Positions 17,028 to 26,190 of a stretch of 64,000 nucleotides of DNA are shown one piece after another (the stretch's first letter is position 1; each line of letters starts with the position of its first letter). The DNA lies in the NCBI GenBank assembly GCA_947501615.1, contig CANMWK010000003.1, positions 186,001-250,000 on the forward strand, given 5' to 3'. Source of the DNA: an uncultured Tenacibaculum sp. Its GTDB lineage: Bacteria > Bacteroidota > Bacteroidia > Flavobacteriales > Flavobacteriaceae. A program made the translations under genes and the position numbers. The notes under the pieces were generated by a model. It searched no databases. It saw only the letters and a list, made by a program, of their open reading frames with translations, and had not been told where the DNA came from.

Positions 17028-17846
17028 ATGAAGAAAATAGCTTTAACACTACTACTATTAGTTATAACAATTAGTTACACAAACGCACAAAATAAATATG
17101 GAATGCTTACGTATAATAAAGCCGTAAACATTTCAGGGAAACAAAGAATGTTAGGTCAAAAAATAGCTAAGATATATGTATACTTAGCAAATAATCCTAA
17201 TGATGCTAAGGCAAAGAGAGATTTAATTACAAGTAAAATTATTTTTGAGAAGCAAAACGATATTTTGGCTAAAAATACAAGCTCGAATATAACCAAGGCT
17301 CGCTTAAAAGAAGTAGAAAATATTTGGGAAAAGTTTAGTAAAATATTAAATAATGATCCCAATGCTGAAGATGCTAAGAAAATAGTAAGAACCAATACGC
17401 TTTTACTTAAAGCATCAAATAGTGTTGTGACTTCTATAATTATAGAATCTAAAAAAACAGGAAGTTCTGAAGAATCGGCAGAAGAGGATTTAGAGTTAAA
17501 GAAAACGATTAATTTGAGTGGTAAGCAACGAATGTTATCTCAAAGATTAGGTTTATATTATTTAGCAAATCAAGGAGCCACTAAAAGCCCGATGACAGAA
17601 AAAACGCTAAATACAGTTTTTGAAGATTTAGATAATGCTATTTCAGATCTTTTAATCTCTAATTATAATACAGATAAAATTGAAGAAGCTTTAGCAAATG
17701 CAATGGGTATATGGTCGGAAATAAGAGAAAACAAGAAAAAGTTATTAAATCAAGGTTTCGATAATACTAAAATATATAAATTAAGTAATGAATTAACCAA
17801 AGCATTTAATAAGGTAACAAGTTTATATGAAAGAACAAAGTTATAA
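17028..17846 (+). CDS. Secreted protein with two PilJ/NIT-type sensor modules
   Basis: A 272-residue protein with a signal peptide (1-20) and two copies of the type IV pili methyl-accepting (PilJ) N-terminal domain. The signature N-x-SGKQRMLxQ occurs at residues 34-44 and again at 162-172. In NarX/NarQ and NIT proteins this P-box-like motif binds nitrate or nitrite, and PilJ domains are normally attached to kinases or chemoreceptors. Here there is no membrane anchor or signalling domain, so it is a free periplasmic or surface-exposed binding protein. It closes the small secreted-protein cluster and is followed by a strong terminator. Confidence 0.8.
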   Translation: MKKIALTLLLLVITISYTNAQNKYGMLTYNKAVNISGKQRMLGQKIAKIYVYLANNPNDAKAKRDLITSKIIFEKQNDILAKNTSSNITKARLKEVENIWEKFSKILNNDPNAEDAKKIVRTNTLLLKASNSVVTSIIIESKKTGSSEESAEEDLELKKTINLSGKQRMLSQRLGLYYLANQGATKSPMTEKTLNTVFEDLDNAISDLLISNYNTDKIEEALANAMGIWSEIRENKKKLLNQGFDNTKIYKLSNELTKAFNKVTSLYERTKL

Positions 17847-17880
17847 TTAAGTATATTATAGATAATCCCTAATTTAAATT

Positions 17881-17914
17881 AAAAATGCCTTCTCATTCGA
17901 GAAGGCATTTTTTT
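17881..17914 (+). terminator. Bidirectional terminator between the PilJ gene and the acyl-CoA synthetase gene
   Basis: A 12-bp perfect stem (17883-17894 with 17899-17910, loop ATTC) ends in seven T; the left side is A-rich. The stop codon of the converging acyl-CoA synthetase gene overlaps the T run. Confidence 0.88.
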
Positions 17915-19685
17915 AAGCTCTATCGTACATCTTTTCATAAAGATCTTTATATATATCTTTTATGATTTTACGTTTCATTTTCATTGTAGGCGTTAAATGC
18001 CCACCATCTATAGTCCATTGTTCAGGAGTAAGTTCAAAACGCTTAATGCGTTCCCATTTTCCAAAGTGACAATTACATTCGTCTAATTCCTCTTGAATTC
18101 TAGCGATAACCTTTTCGTTACCGGCTAAATCTTTTTCAGAAGTAGCCTCAATATTATTTCTTCTTGCCCATTCACTAACAAATTCGAAATTAGGCTGAAT
18201 TAAAGCTGTAGGCATTTTTTCTCCTTCACCAACAACCATTACTTGTTCTATAAAACGAGATTGTTTTAATTTATCTTCTAAAAGTGTAGGGATAACATAT
18301 TTACCACCAGAAGTTTTAAACATTTCTTTAATACGTCCCGTAATACTTAAGAATCCATTTTCAACTTTACCTTTATCTCCAGTATGGAAGTATCCATTTT
18401 TTAATACTTGTGCTGTTTTCTCAGGATCTTTGTAATACCCCATCATCACATTCGGTCCTTTTACTAAAATTTCATCTTCTTCAGAAATTTTAACTTCAAC
18501 TCCTTCAATTAAACGACCTACAGTTCCAATTTTAAAACCACCATTTCTTTCATCATTTACAGAAATTACAGGTGAAGTTTCAGTTAAACCATAACCTTCC
18601 ATTACAGGCATACCAGCAGCAGCGAAAACTCTAGCTAAACGAGGCTGTAAAGCAGCACTACCAGAGACCATAATTTTAAGTTCTCCACCTAAAGCAGCTT
18701 GCCATTTAGAGAATATTAATTTACGAGCAATACCTAATTGTTTTTCATACCACCATCCGTTTGCTCCGTATGGTTGATATTTTAAACCTAAATCAATTGC
18801 CCAGAAAAATAATGCTTTTTTAATACCAGATAATTCTGTTCCTTTAGCATAAATTTTATCATATATCTTTTCGTAAAGTCTAGGAACAGCAGTCATCACA
18901 TTAGGCTTTACCTCTTGTGCATTTTCACTTAATTTTTCTATAGATTCAGCAAAAGTGATTGAAATACCACAATATTGGTATAAATACAATATCATGCGCT
19001 CAAAGATATGGCAAACAGGTAAAAAACTTAAACTTTTTCCTTGCCCTTGATCTACAGGTACACGTAATGAACTTGCTAAAACATTTGAAACAATATTGTT
19101 ATGCGAAAGCATAACACCTTTAGGTCTACCTGTGGTACCTGAAGTATATATTAAGGTAGCTAAATCTTCAGATTTTACATTTGCTTTTCTATCTTCAACT
19201 TCTTGTTGATTGCTTTCGTCTTTACCTAATTCTAAAACTTCATTCCAGTTTTTTTCTCCAGCAATCTGATCAAACGTAAAAACACCTTTTAATTTTGTGT
19301 TTCCTTTGATTTGATTTAACTTTTCAATAATCATTTCATCTGAAGCAAAACAGTATGTAGATTCAGAATGATTCAAAACATATTCATAGTCTTCTTTAGA
19401 AATAGTTGGATAAATAGGAACATTTTGGGCTCCAGTTTGTAAAATACCGATATCACAAATATTCCATTCAGTACAGTTATTTGTAGAGATAATAGCTATT
19501 TTGTCATTAGGTTGTACACCTAATCTTAAAAGCCCACGGCTAATAGCATTCGCTTTATCAATATATTCTTTTGTAGAAACGGATTCCCATTTTCCGTTAT
19601 ATTTTGTAGTTAGTGATTTTTCAAGATTGTACTTTTCCAATTGGTAGTATGGAAAGTCAAACAAGCGCGTAATTTCAATCGACAT
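17913..19685 (-). CDS. Long-chain fatty acid--CoA ligase (AMP-binding)
   Basis: A 590-residue adenylate-forming enzyme that activates fatty acids with ATP and CoA. The AMP-binding motif LIYTSGTTGRPKGVMLSHNN, the motif VMEGYGLTETSP and the hinge region YFHTGDKGKVENGFLSITGR with KMFKTSGGKYV-type A8 residues are visible. Length and the C-terminal domain rich in EQVMVVGEGE fit the long-chain FadD/FAA class found in Bacteroidota. The start is an ATG at 19685 and the gene appears monocistronic. Confidence 0.92.
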   Translation of the reverse strand: MSIEITRLFDFPYYQLEKYNLEKSLTTKYNGKWESVSTKEYIDKANAISRGLLRLGVQPNDKIAIISTNNCTEWNICDIGILQTGAQNVPIYPTISKEDYEYVLNHSESTYCFASDEMIIEKLNQIKGNTKLKGVFTFDQIAGEKNWNEVLELGKDESNQQEVEDRKANVKSEDLATLIYTSGTTGRPKGVMLSHNNIVSNVLASSLRVPVDQGQGKSLSFLPVCHIFERMILYLYQYCGISITFAESIEKLSENAQEVKPNVMTAVPRLYEKIYDKIYAKGTELSGIKKALFFWAIDLGLKYQPYGANGWWYEKQLGIARKLIFSKWQAALGGELKIMVSGSAALQPRLARVFAAAGMPVMEGYGLTETSPVISVNDERNGGFKIGTVGRLIEGVEVKISEEDEILVKGPNVMMGYYKDPEKTAQVLKNGYFHTGDKGKVENGFLSITGRIKEMFKTSGGKYVIPTLLEDKLKQSRFIEQVMVVGEGEKMPTALIQPNFEFVSEWARRNNIEATSEKDLAGNEKVIARIQEELDECNCHFGKWERIKRFELTPEQWTIDGGHLTPTMKMKRKIIKDIYKDLYEKMYDRA

Positions 19686-19793
19686 ATAAACCTAAAATTT
19701 GTGTGTTCCAAATTAAACAAATTAACTTGTTTAGACAAAAAATGTTTACCCTTGATTTGCTTGGTCTTAGCAAGATGTTTTTAACATATGTAT

Positions 19794-19829
19794 AAAAAAA
19801 TCGGCTAAGAAAAATCTCTTAACCGATTT
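19794..19829 (-). terminator. Terminator of the aminotransferase operon
   Basis: On the minus strand AAATCGG/TAAGA pairs with TCTTA/CCGATTT with one mismatch and is followed by seven T. It lies 55 bp downstream of the aminotransferase stop. Confidence 0.78.
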
Positions 19830-19883
19830 CAATAGTTAATAAAATCCCCAATCAACTATAAAGTATTAATAAAACGCAGGGGA

Positions 19884-21062
19884 CTATTTTATATTGTCTA
19901 AAATTTCTGTTAAAATTTTACAGCCTTGAATAATTTCGTCATCTGAGATGGTTAGTGGAGGGGTAATACGAACGGCTCTTTTTTCATATAATAACCAAAA
20001 TAAGATTAAGCCATTATCTAAAGACTTTAAAACTATGTTGTTAGCGATGTCGGCTGTTTCTACAAGTAATGCTAACATTAATCCTTTGCCTCTAATCTCT
20101 TTTACTAACGGATGTTGTAAATGTTTACGAAATAATATTTCTTTTCTAAGTGCTTCCTGAGGTAAAGCTTTACTTAAAATTTCATTAATAGTTGCTAATC
20201 CAGCTGCTGCTATTACCGGGTGCCCACCAAAAGTGGTTATATGTCCTAATTTTGGATTGTCTTTCAAGCAGTCCATAATTTCTTTAGAGGAAATAAAAGC
20301 ACCAATTGGCATTCCGCCACCAAGACCTTTACCTGTAATTATAATATCAGGAACTACATTATAATTTTCGAATCCCCAAAATTTACCAGTTCTCCCAACG
20401 CCTGTTTGTATTTCGTCAAGTATCAATAAAGCACCAACAGCTTCACATCGTTGTTTAACTTTAAGTAAAAAATCGTTTGTTGGTTCAACAAAACCAGCTC
20501 CACCTTGTATAGTTTCAAGAATTACACCTGCGGTTTTTATTGTAATTTTGTTTATATCCTCTTCATTATTGAATTGTATAAACGTACTACCAGGAACCAA
20601 AGGTCGAAAAGCTCTGTTTTGTTCTTCTGCACCACATACACTCATAGCTCCAGCGGTATTTCCATGATACGCATTATTGGCTGCAATTATTTCTGTTCTT
20701 CCAGTAAAACGTTTGGCTAGTTTTAATGCTCCTTCTGTAGCTTCTGTTCCAGAGTTTACTAAATACACACAAGATAGTTGTTGTGGTAATGTTCTAGCTA
20801 AAGCTTTACAGAGTTCTAATTGAGGCTTTTGTATAAATTCTCCATAAACCATTACATGTGTGTATTGATCTAATTGAGTTTTAATAGCCTCATTAATTTT
20901 AAGATTATTGTGCCCAACACTATTGGCAGAAACACCAGCTACAAAATCTAAGTATGTTTTGCCATCATTACTATAAATATAGCTTCCAGATGCATGAGAA
21001 ATTTCTATACTTAATGGGTGAGGAGTGGTTTGCCCTTGATATGTTAAGAAGTCTTTTTTCAT
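19884..21062 (-). CDS. Class III PLP-dependent aminotransferase
   Basis: A 392-residue fold-type I aminotransferase of the acetylornithine/omega-amino group. Visible are VNSGTEATEGALKLAKRFTG, the PLP-binding ILDEIQTGVGRTGKFWGFE and the Schiff-base lysine in IITGKGLGGGMPIGAF. The substrate cannot be told from sequence: it resembles generic aspartate aminotransferase family proteins of Flavobacteria and no arginine genes are adjacent. Its start overlaps the end of the OstA-like gene by four bases (ATGA), so translation is coupled. Confidence 0.9.
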   Translation of the reverse strand: MKKDFLTYQGQTTPHPLSIEISHASGSYIYSNDGKTYLDFVAGVSANSVGHNNLKINEAIKTQLDQYTHVMVYGEFIQKPQLELCKALARTLPQQLSCVYLVNSGTEATEGALKLAKRFTGRTEIIAANNAYHGNTAGAMSVCGAEEQNRAFRPLVPGSTFIQFNNEEDINKITIKTAGVILETIQGGAGFVEPTNDFLLKVKQRCEAVGALLILDEIQTGVGRTGKFWGFENYNVVPDIIITGKGLGGGMPIGAFISSKEIMDCLKDNPKLGHITTFGGHPVIAAAGLATINEILSKALPQEALRKEILFRKHLQHPLVKEIRGKGLMLALLVETADIANNIVLKSLDNGLILFWLLYEKRAVRITPPLTISDDEIIQGCKILTEILDNIK

Positions 21063-22693
21063 TCTTCTTCTTCCTCTATTTGTTTTAGTTTTCGTTTGTT
21101 ATTTTCTTCTAAAAGTTGTGCCTTAGCTTTTTCTACCTCTTTATTTACTTTTACTTTTTCAGGAGAGGTATCAGAGATCGTTTTATCTCGTTTAAAAATA
21201 TCTTCCATTACTTTGGGTTGTTCATCTTCACGCCAGATAAACCCATCAAACTTGGCTAAATCGGTAGGGAACTCGGAAGGTGGATATGTTTTTCCTTCAG
21301 ACTTTTTAAAATATTTTGTTTGAACTATGGCATTATTTTCTAGTAAAAATTCAATGTCACTGGCAATTTCCTTGGTAATGGTTTCAAGTTCTAATGTTTC
21401 TTCGTTCCTACTATAATATAATGATTCGGCATTACCTTTAACTAATAATACTCTAAGATCATTATCTTTAAATTTCCCAAAAATATCACGTCCCTTTATT
21501 TGATTAAAATTATTAGGATCTATGGAATCGTTTTCTATAACAAAGGCATTTTGTAAAACCCGTAAGGAATCGAGTTCGTTGGTTTCTTTATGTGTGGTGA
21601 ATTGAATACTATCTCCTGTTATTTGACTTTTTCCAGACCATAAAATAGGATCTCTAAACATTCGTGTTAAACCTGTAGCTTGATTAGAATGAATTGAATC
21701 GCATTTACCTTGTAAGTTTGATTTAAATATTTTTACATGATGAAAAGTCCGTACAATTCTGTTTTCCTTTTTTCCTGTAACTAAAATGGTATCACCATGC
21801 ATGTACAGCGAATCTTTTTCCATAATAGAAATAGCTACGGGTTTCTTGATGATGAACATAGAATCTTTAAGTTCAAAAATTTCAGCGTAATTTCCTTTAA
21901 TTACCATTTTTTGAACTGTATCTATAATCTTAATCTTATTATTTGCAGAAGCAAATCCTTTTCGTTTATCATAATATAAACTATCTGCAGCAACAGTCCT
22001 ATCTTTTAAAAACAGTTTGGCATTTTTTACAAAGTATGAAATGTCTGTATTGGTATCGAAAAAACCTCTTTCTGCATAAACTTTGGTACTATCTTTAAAA
22101 TTAAATATCGTAGAAGGTCCGTATACATAAGCTAAGTTGTTGTTTGTGTAATAATCTAAATGATCTGAATTTAATTCATTATCAGGATTAATTACATTTA
22201 CTTGAGTCTTAGCAGTAAACTTTTTATCTTTTAAATAATAGGTGCCATGTTTACTTTTTAAAGTATTTTTCTTGTCTACAATAGTTCCTTTAGTAGGGTA
22301 AAACAGTTTTTGCTGTGTTCTATCAAAATATAAAGTATCGGTAGTTAACTTCATTTCTTTGTCATTCACTTCTACATTACCCCAAGATTTTGCAATTTTA
22401 GTATTGGCATCATAATTCGCAAAATCAGAATATTGAATGATACTATCACCTTGTTCAATAACTACTTCACCAATAGCTTTAAAAATATTTTCCTCTCTAT
22501 ATAAAAGTGCTCTTTTACAATCTAGTGTTGCTCCTTCGTGAGCTACTTTAACATTACCAATAAGAATAGTTGCACCAGGCCACCTTTTTTCATCTAAGGT
22601 TGAAATTTGTGAAGACAATATTTTAATCTTCTTGTTTTGAGAAGCAATATGTAACGAAGTTACCATTAAAATAAAAAGAAGTATTCTTTTCAA
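21059..22693 (-). CDS. OstA-like periplasmic protein (LptA/OstA domain)
   Basis: A 544-residue exported protein with a signal peptide (1-19, ending HIASQ) and repeated beta-strand blocks such as DYANYDANTKIAKSWGNVEV and KSKHGTYYLKDKKFTAKT. This pattern is that of the beta-jellyroll of LptA/OstA, which carries lipopolysaccharide across the periplasm. The C-terminus is a charged, helical tail rich in Lys and Glu. The frame begins with TTG at 22693; there is a stop four codons further up and no suitable ATG before the signal peptide, so TTG is the probable start. Confidence 0.85.
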   Translation of the reverse strand: MKRILLFILMVTSLHIASQNKKIKILSSQISTLDEKRWPGATILIGNVKVAHEGATLDCKRALLYREENIFKAIGEVVIEQGDSIIQYSDFANYDANTKIAKSWGNVEVNDKEMKLTTDTLYFDRTQQKLFYPTKGTIVDKKNTLKSKHGTYYLKDKKFTAKTQVNVINPDNELNSDHLDYYTNNNLAYVYGPSTIFNFKDSTKVYAERGFFDTNTDISYFVKNAKLFLKDRTVAADSLYYDKRKGFASANNKIKIIDTVQKMVIKGNYAEIFELKDSMFIIKKPVAISIMEKDSLYMHGDTILVTGKKENRIVRTFHHVKIFKSNLQGKCDSIHSNQATGLTRMFRDPILWSGKSQITGDSIQFTTHKETNELDSLRVLQNAFVIENDSIDPNNFNQIKGRDIFGKFKDNDLRVLLVKGNAESLYYSRNEETLELETITKEIASDIEFLLENNAIVQTKYFKKSEGKTYPPSEFPTDLAKFDGFIWREDEQPKVMEDIFKRDKTISDTSPEKVKVNKEVEKAKAQLLEENNKRKLKQIEEEEE

Positions 22694-22887
22694 AATTTTC
22701 GATTTAATTCACAAAAATAAAGAAAAGAATATGCCAAATTCTTAAAATACTATGAAAAGAGACCATATTCTCATATAAATTCGTCCTATTTTTTATCATT
22801 AACTTTTTTTTAACTAACGATATTCTACATTACTGGTCTTATATGCTGTATTTTACAATAAACTTTTATATAACCAAACGAATTCTA

Positions 22888-25800
22888 ATGAGAAAGCCAA
22901 TAAGAACGCTAACTTTTTTATTGCTAGTACTTACATCAATAACAATTGTAGCGCAAGAAACTAGATTATTGCGACAACCAACAATAGTAAAAAAACAAAT
23001 AACATATACTTATGGAAGTGATATTTGGACTACAAATTTAACAACCAATCAAACTATTCGATTAACTTCTACTCAAGCTGTGGAAAGTTCCCCTCATATT
23101 TCTCCAGATGGAAAATGGGTAGCTTTTACTTCAAACCGCTTTGGTAGAAATGATGTATTTATTGTTCCTATTTCTGGAGGAGAAGCTAAACGATTAACTT
23201 GGCATCCTTCTGGTGCGAGTGCTCGTGGTTGGACTAACGATGGAAAACGTATTCTTTTTGCTTCTTCTAGAGATACAGCTCCAAAAACCTATAATAGGTT
23301 GTATACGATTTCTATTAATGGTGGTCCAGCTACAAAAATTACTGATCAATGGGCTTTTTCAGGAACTTACAATTCTAAAGGAAATAAAATGGTTATAGAT
23401 AGAATGTCTCGTTGGGATACTGAATGGAGAGACTATCGTGGTGGTCAAAATACACCTTTACTTATTTTAGATCTTAAAACACAAAATGAAATTTTACTTC
23501 CAAATAATAAAACAACAGACAAACAACCTATTTGGATTAAAGACAAGATCTATTTTCTTTCAGACAGAACTCATACAGCTAATATTTGGTCATATAATAC
23601 CAAAACAAAAGCTGTAGCTCAAATTACTAAATTTAAAGGAACTGCTGTGAAATCTTTAAGTGGAGATAAAGATCAGCTAATCTTCGAGCAAGATGGCTAT
23701 TTACAAACGTTAAGTCTTAATTCTAAAAAAATCACAAAACTAAAAATAACATTAAAAGGAGATTTTCCTTGGACAGCTACTAAATGGGTAAATGTAAATT
23801 CTAGAGTAGATTTTGCTAGCATTTCTCCAAACGGGAAGCGAGTATTAATGAGTGCAAGAGGAGATGTTTTTACTGCCCCAGTTGAATTTGGTGATTCAAG
23901 AAATATTTCTCAAACTTCTGGTGCTGCTGATAGAGCTCCAATATGGTCTCCTAAAGGTAATGAAATTGCATGGTTTACAGATAAAGACGGAAAAGGTTAT
24001 GCGCTTCATATTGCCAACCAAGATGGTAGCATTGTACACAAAACAATTTCTATAGGTATTTCTAAAATGGCTTGGAACCCTGTTTGGTCTCCTGATGGAA
24101 AATATATTGCTTTTACTGATGATGATACAAGAATTAGAGTAGTAGATCTTGAAACTAAAAAAGTTCAAACCATAGATAATGCAGGAACTAACCTTGAAAG
24201 AGGGCGTTTGGGGGTAACTTGGTCTCCAGACTCTAACTGGTTAGCTTATGCTAAAGCTGGAGATAATTCTTTACGACAAATAAAAATTTGGTCGGTTAAC
24301 ACTAAGAAAACGGTTGCAATCACCAATAACTTCGCTGATTCATTTTCACCCGCTTGGGATCTAGATCATAAGCATCTTTATTTTCTAGCTAGTACAGATT
24401 TAGCTTTACGATCAGGCTGGGCTAACACTAGTTCTATGACGGCAAGACCTAATTATGCTGCTTATATTGTTAATTTGAACAAGAAAGATACTTCTCCTTT
24501 TAAAGCTAAAAGTGATGAGGAAGTTGTCAAAGAAGAAGGTAAAAAAGAAAAAAAGTCTAATAAGACAGGAGATAAAAAAGAGAAAAAGTCGAAGAAAGAA
24601 ATAATGATTGATTTTGAAGGGATAGCTAGGAGGATTTTACCATTGCCAATGCCTAATGGTTCTTATTTTTCTATAATTGCTGGACCAAGTGGATTTGCTT
24701 TTGTTTCTGATAGAGATGCTGTTCATAAGTTTGATTTAAAAAAAATGAAATCAAAAGAATTTGGAAAAGGAATACGTATTCGTGAAATTTCTCCTAATGG
24801 AAAGCATATGCTTCTTTCATCTAGAAGAACATGGAAAGTAATTAAAACTACAGCTCCAAATACTAAAGCTGCTAAAACAGTAAAAATCGACTTCAATATG
24901 AAGTTAGATAGGCTTAGTGAATGGAATCAAATGTTTGAAGAAGCGTGGAGATATGAACGCGATTATTTTTATGATCCTAATTTACATGGAAGAAATTGGA
25001 ATACTGTATACAAAAGATATCAACCTTTAGTAAAGCATGTAAAACATCGTTCTGATTTAAATTATATTTTAGATCAGGTAAATGGAGAATTATCTGTAGG
25101 ACATAGTTTTGTTCGTGGTGGTGATTTTCCTAAAATAGATCGTTCATCTAGTGGTTTATTAGGAGCTGATTTCAATATTAAAAATAATAGGTGGCAAATC
25201 CAACGAATTTATACTTCTGAAAGTTGGAACCCTGGATTAAACGGACCTTTAGATCAACCTGGAATGAATATTAAAGAAGGGTATTATTTAGTAGGAATTA
25301 ATAATAATGAAATCACTTCTAAAGACAATATTTATCAATTCTTAGATGGAACTGTAAATAAACAAACGGTAATTCATATCAACACAAAACCTACTTTTGA
25401 AGGCGCTTGGAAGGAAATTGTAAAACCTATTAGAAGTGAATATTCTTTAAGACAAAGAACTTGGGTTGAAGACAACCGTCGTTTAGTTGATAAATTATCA
25501 GGTGGAAAATTGGCCTATATCTGGGTACCCAATACAAGTGGTGCTGGTTTTGTTTCTTTCAATAGATACTTCTTTGCACAGCAAGATAAAGAAGGTGCTG
25601 TTATTGATGAACGATTTAATGGTGGTGGTTTATTAGATGACTATATGGTTGATTTAATGACAAGAAAACCTAGAGCAGCACTAACTAACGAAGTACCTAA
25701 TGGAAAACCGATGCGTTTACCCGCAGGGATTTTAGGACCAAAAGTTTTATTAATAAATGAACTTGCAGGTTCTGGAGGAGATTATTTTCCTTGGGTTTTC

Positions 25801-26115
25801 AGACAACAAAAAGCTGGTCTACTGATAGGGGCAACAACTTGGGGAGGTTTAGTAAAATCTTCTACGCATTATCGCTTAATTGATGGTGGTTCACTTACCG
25901 CTCCTGATAATGCTGTTTTCGATCCAATAAAAAATGAATGGATTGCAGAGAATAGTGGTGTAGCTCCAGATATATTTGTGCGTCAAGATGCTGTATCGCT
26001 TTCACAAGGAAAAGATCCTCAGTTAGAGCGTGCAGTAAAAGAAGTTTTGCAACAGTTAAAAGGAAATTTAAAGATTACACCACCAAAGTTTCCAATACCA
26101 ACGAAGTCTAATTAA
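22888..26115 (+). CDS. Secreted tricorn-like protease (beta-propeller plus PDZ and S41 domain)
   Basis: A 1075-residue exported tricorn protease homologue. It has a signal peptide (MRKPIRTLTFLLLVLTS), a TolB/WD40-type propeller region with repeated SPDGKxxAF motifs, a second propeller, a PDZ-like part (GYYLVGINNNEI) and a C-terminal S41 core. That core contains VIDERFNGGGLLDDYMVDLM and ELAGSGGDYFPWVF, in which the Ser of GSGGD is the expected nucleophile. A Lys/Glu-rich insertion separates the two halves. I use the ATG at 22888, because the longer frame to 22843 adds residues before a good signal peptide. It ends in a terminator shared with purA. Confidence 0.92.
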   Translation: MRKPIRTLTFLLLVLTSITIVAQETRLLRQPTIVKKQITYTYGSDIWTTNLTTNQTIRLTSTQAVESSPHISPDGKWVAFTSNRFGRNDVFIVPISGGEAKRLTWHPSGASARGWTNDGKRILFASSRDTAPKTYNRLYTISINGGPATKITDQWAFSGTYNSKGNKMVIDRMSRWDTEWRDYRGGQNTPLLILDLKTQNEILLPNNKTTDKQPIWIKDKIYFLSDRTHTANIWSYNTKTKAVAQITKFKGTAVKSLSGDKDQLIFEQDGYLQTLSLNSKKITKLKITLKGDFPWTATKWVNVNSRVDFASISPNGKRVLMSARGDVFTAPVEFGDSRNISQTSGAADRAPIWSPKGNEIAWFTDKDGKGYALHIANQDGSIVHKTISIGISKMAWNPVWSPDGKYIAFTDDDTRIRVVDLETKKVQTIDNAGTNLERGRLGVTWSPDSNWLAYAKAGDNSLRQIKIWSVNTKKTVAITNNFADSFSPAWDLDHKHLYFLASTDLALRSGWANTSSMTARPNYAAYIVNLNKKDTSPFKAKSDEEVVKEEGKKEKKSNKTGDKKEKKSKKEIMIDFEGIARRILPLPMPNGSYFSIIAGPSGFAFVSDRDAVHKFDLKKMKSKEFGKGIRIREISPNGKHMLLSSRRTWKVIKTTAPNTKAAKTVKIDFNMKLDRLSEWNQMFEEAWRYERDYFYDPNLHGRNWNTVYKRYQPLVKHVKHRSDLNYILDQVNGELSVGHSFVRGGDFPKIDRSSSGLLGADFNIKNNRWQIQRIYTSESWNPGLNGPLDQPGMNIKEGYYLVGINNNEITSKDNIYQFLDGTVNKQTVIHINTKPTFEGAWKEIVKPIRSEYSLRQRTWVEDNRRLVDKLSGGKLAYIWVPNTSGAGFVSFNRYFFAQQDKEGAVIDERFNGGGLLDDYMVDLMTRKPRAALTNEVPNGKPMRLPAGILGPKVLLINELAGSGGDYFPWVFRQQKAGLLIGATTWGGLVKSSTHYRLIDGGSLTAPDNAVFDPIKNEWIAENSGVAPDIFVRQDAVSLSQGKDPQLERAVKEVLQQLKGNLKITPPKFPIPTKSN

Positions 26116-26132
26116 AAGAATAATACCTTATA

Positions 26133-26170
26133 AAAAAGGCTGTTTGAAATTATTTTCAGACAGCCTTTTT
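26133..26170 (+). terminator. Terminator between the tricorn-like gene and purA
   Basis: AAAAAGGCTGT and TGAAA on the left pair with TTTTCAGACAGCCTTTTT on the right with one mismatch, followed by GTTTTTT. A-rich left side makes it usable by the converging purA as well. Confidence 0.85.
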
Positions 26171-26190
26171 GTTTTTTAAGTGTGTAAACT

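Noticed and set aside
19842..19885. CCCC and GGGG flanking an AT-rich stretch downstream of the aminotransferase
   Set aside because: Four-base arms 26 bp apart are not enough to call a structure, and the real terminator is further on.
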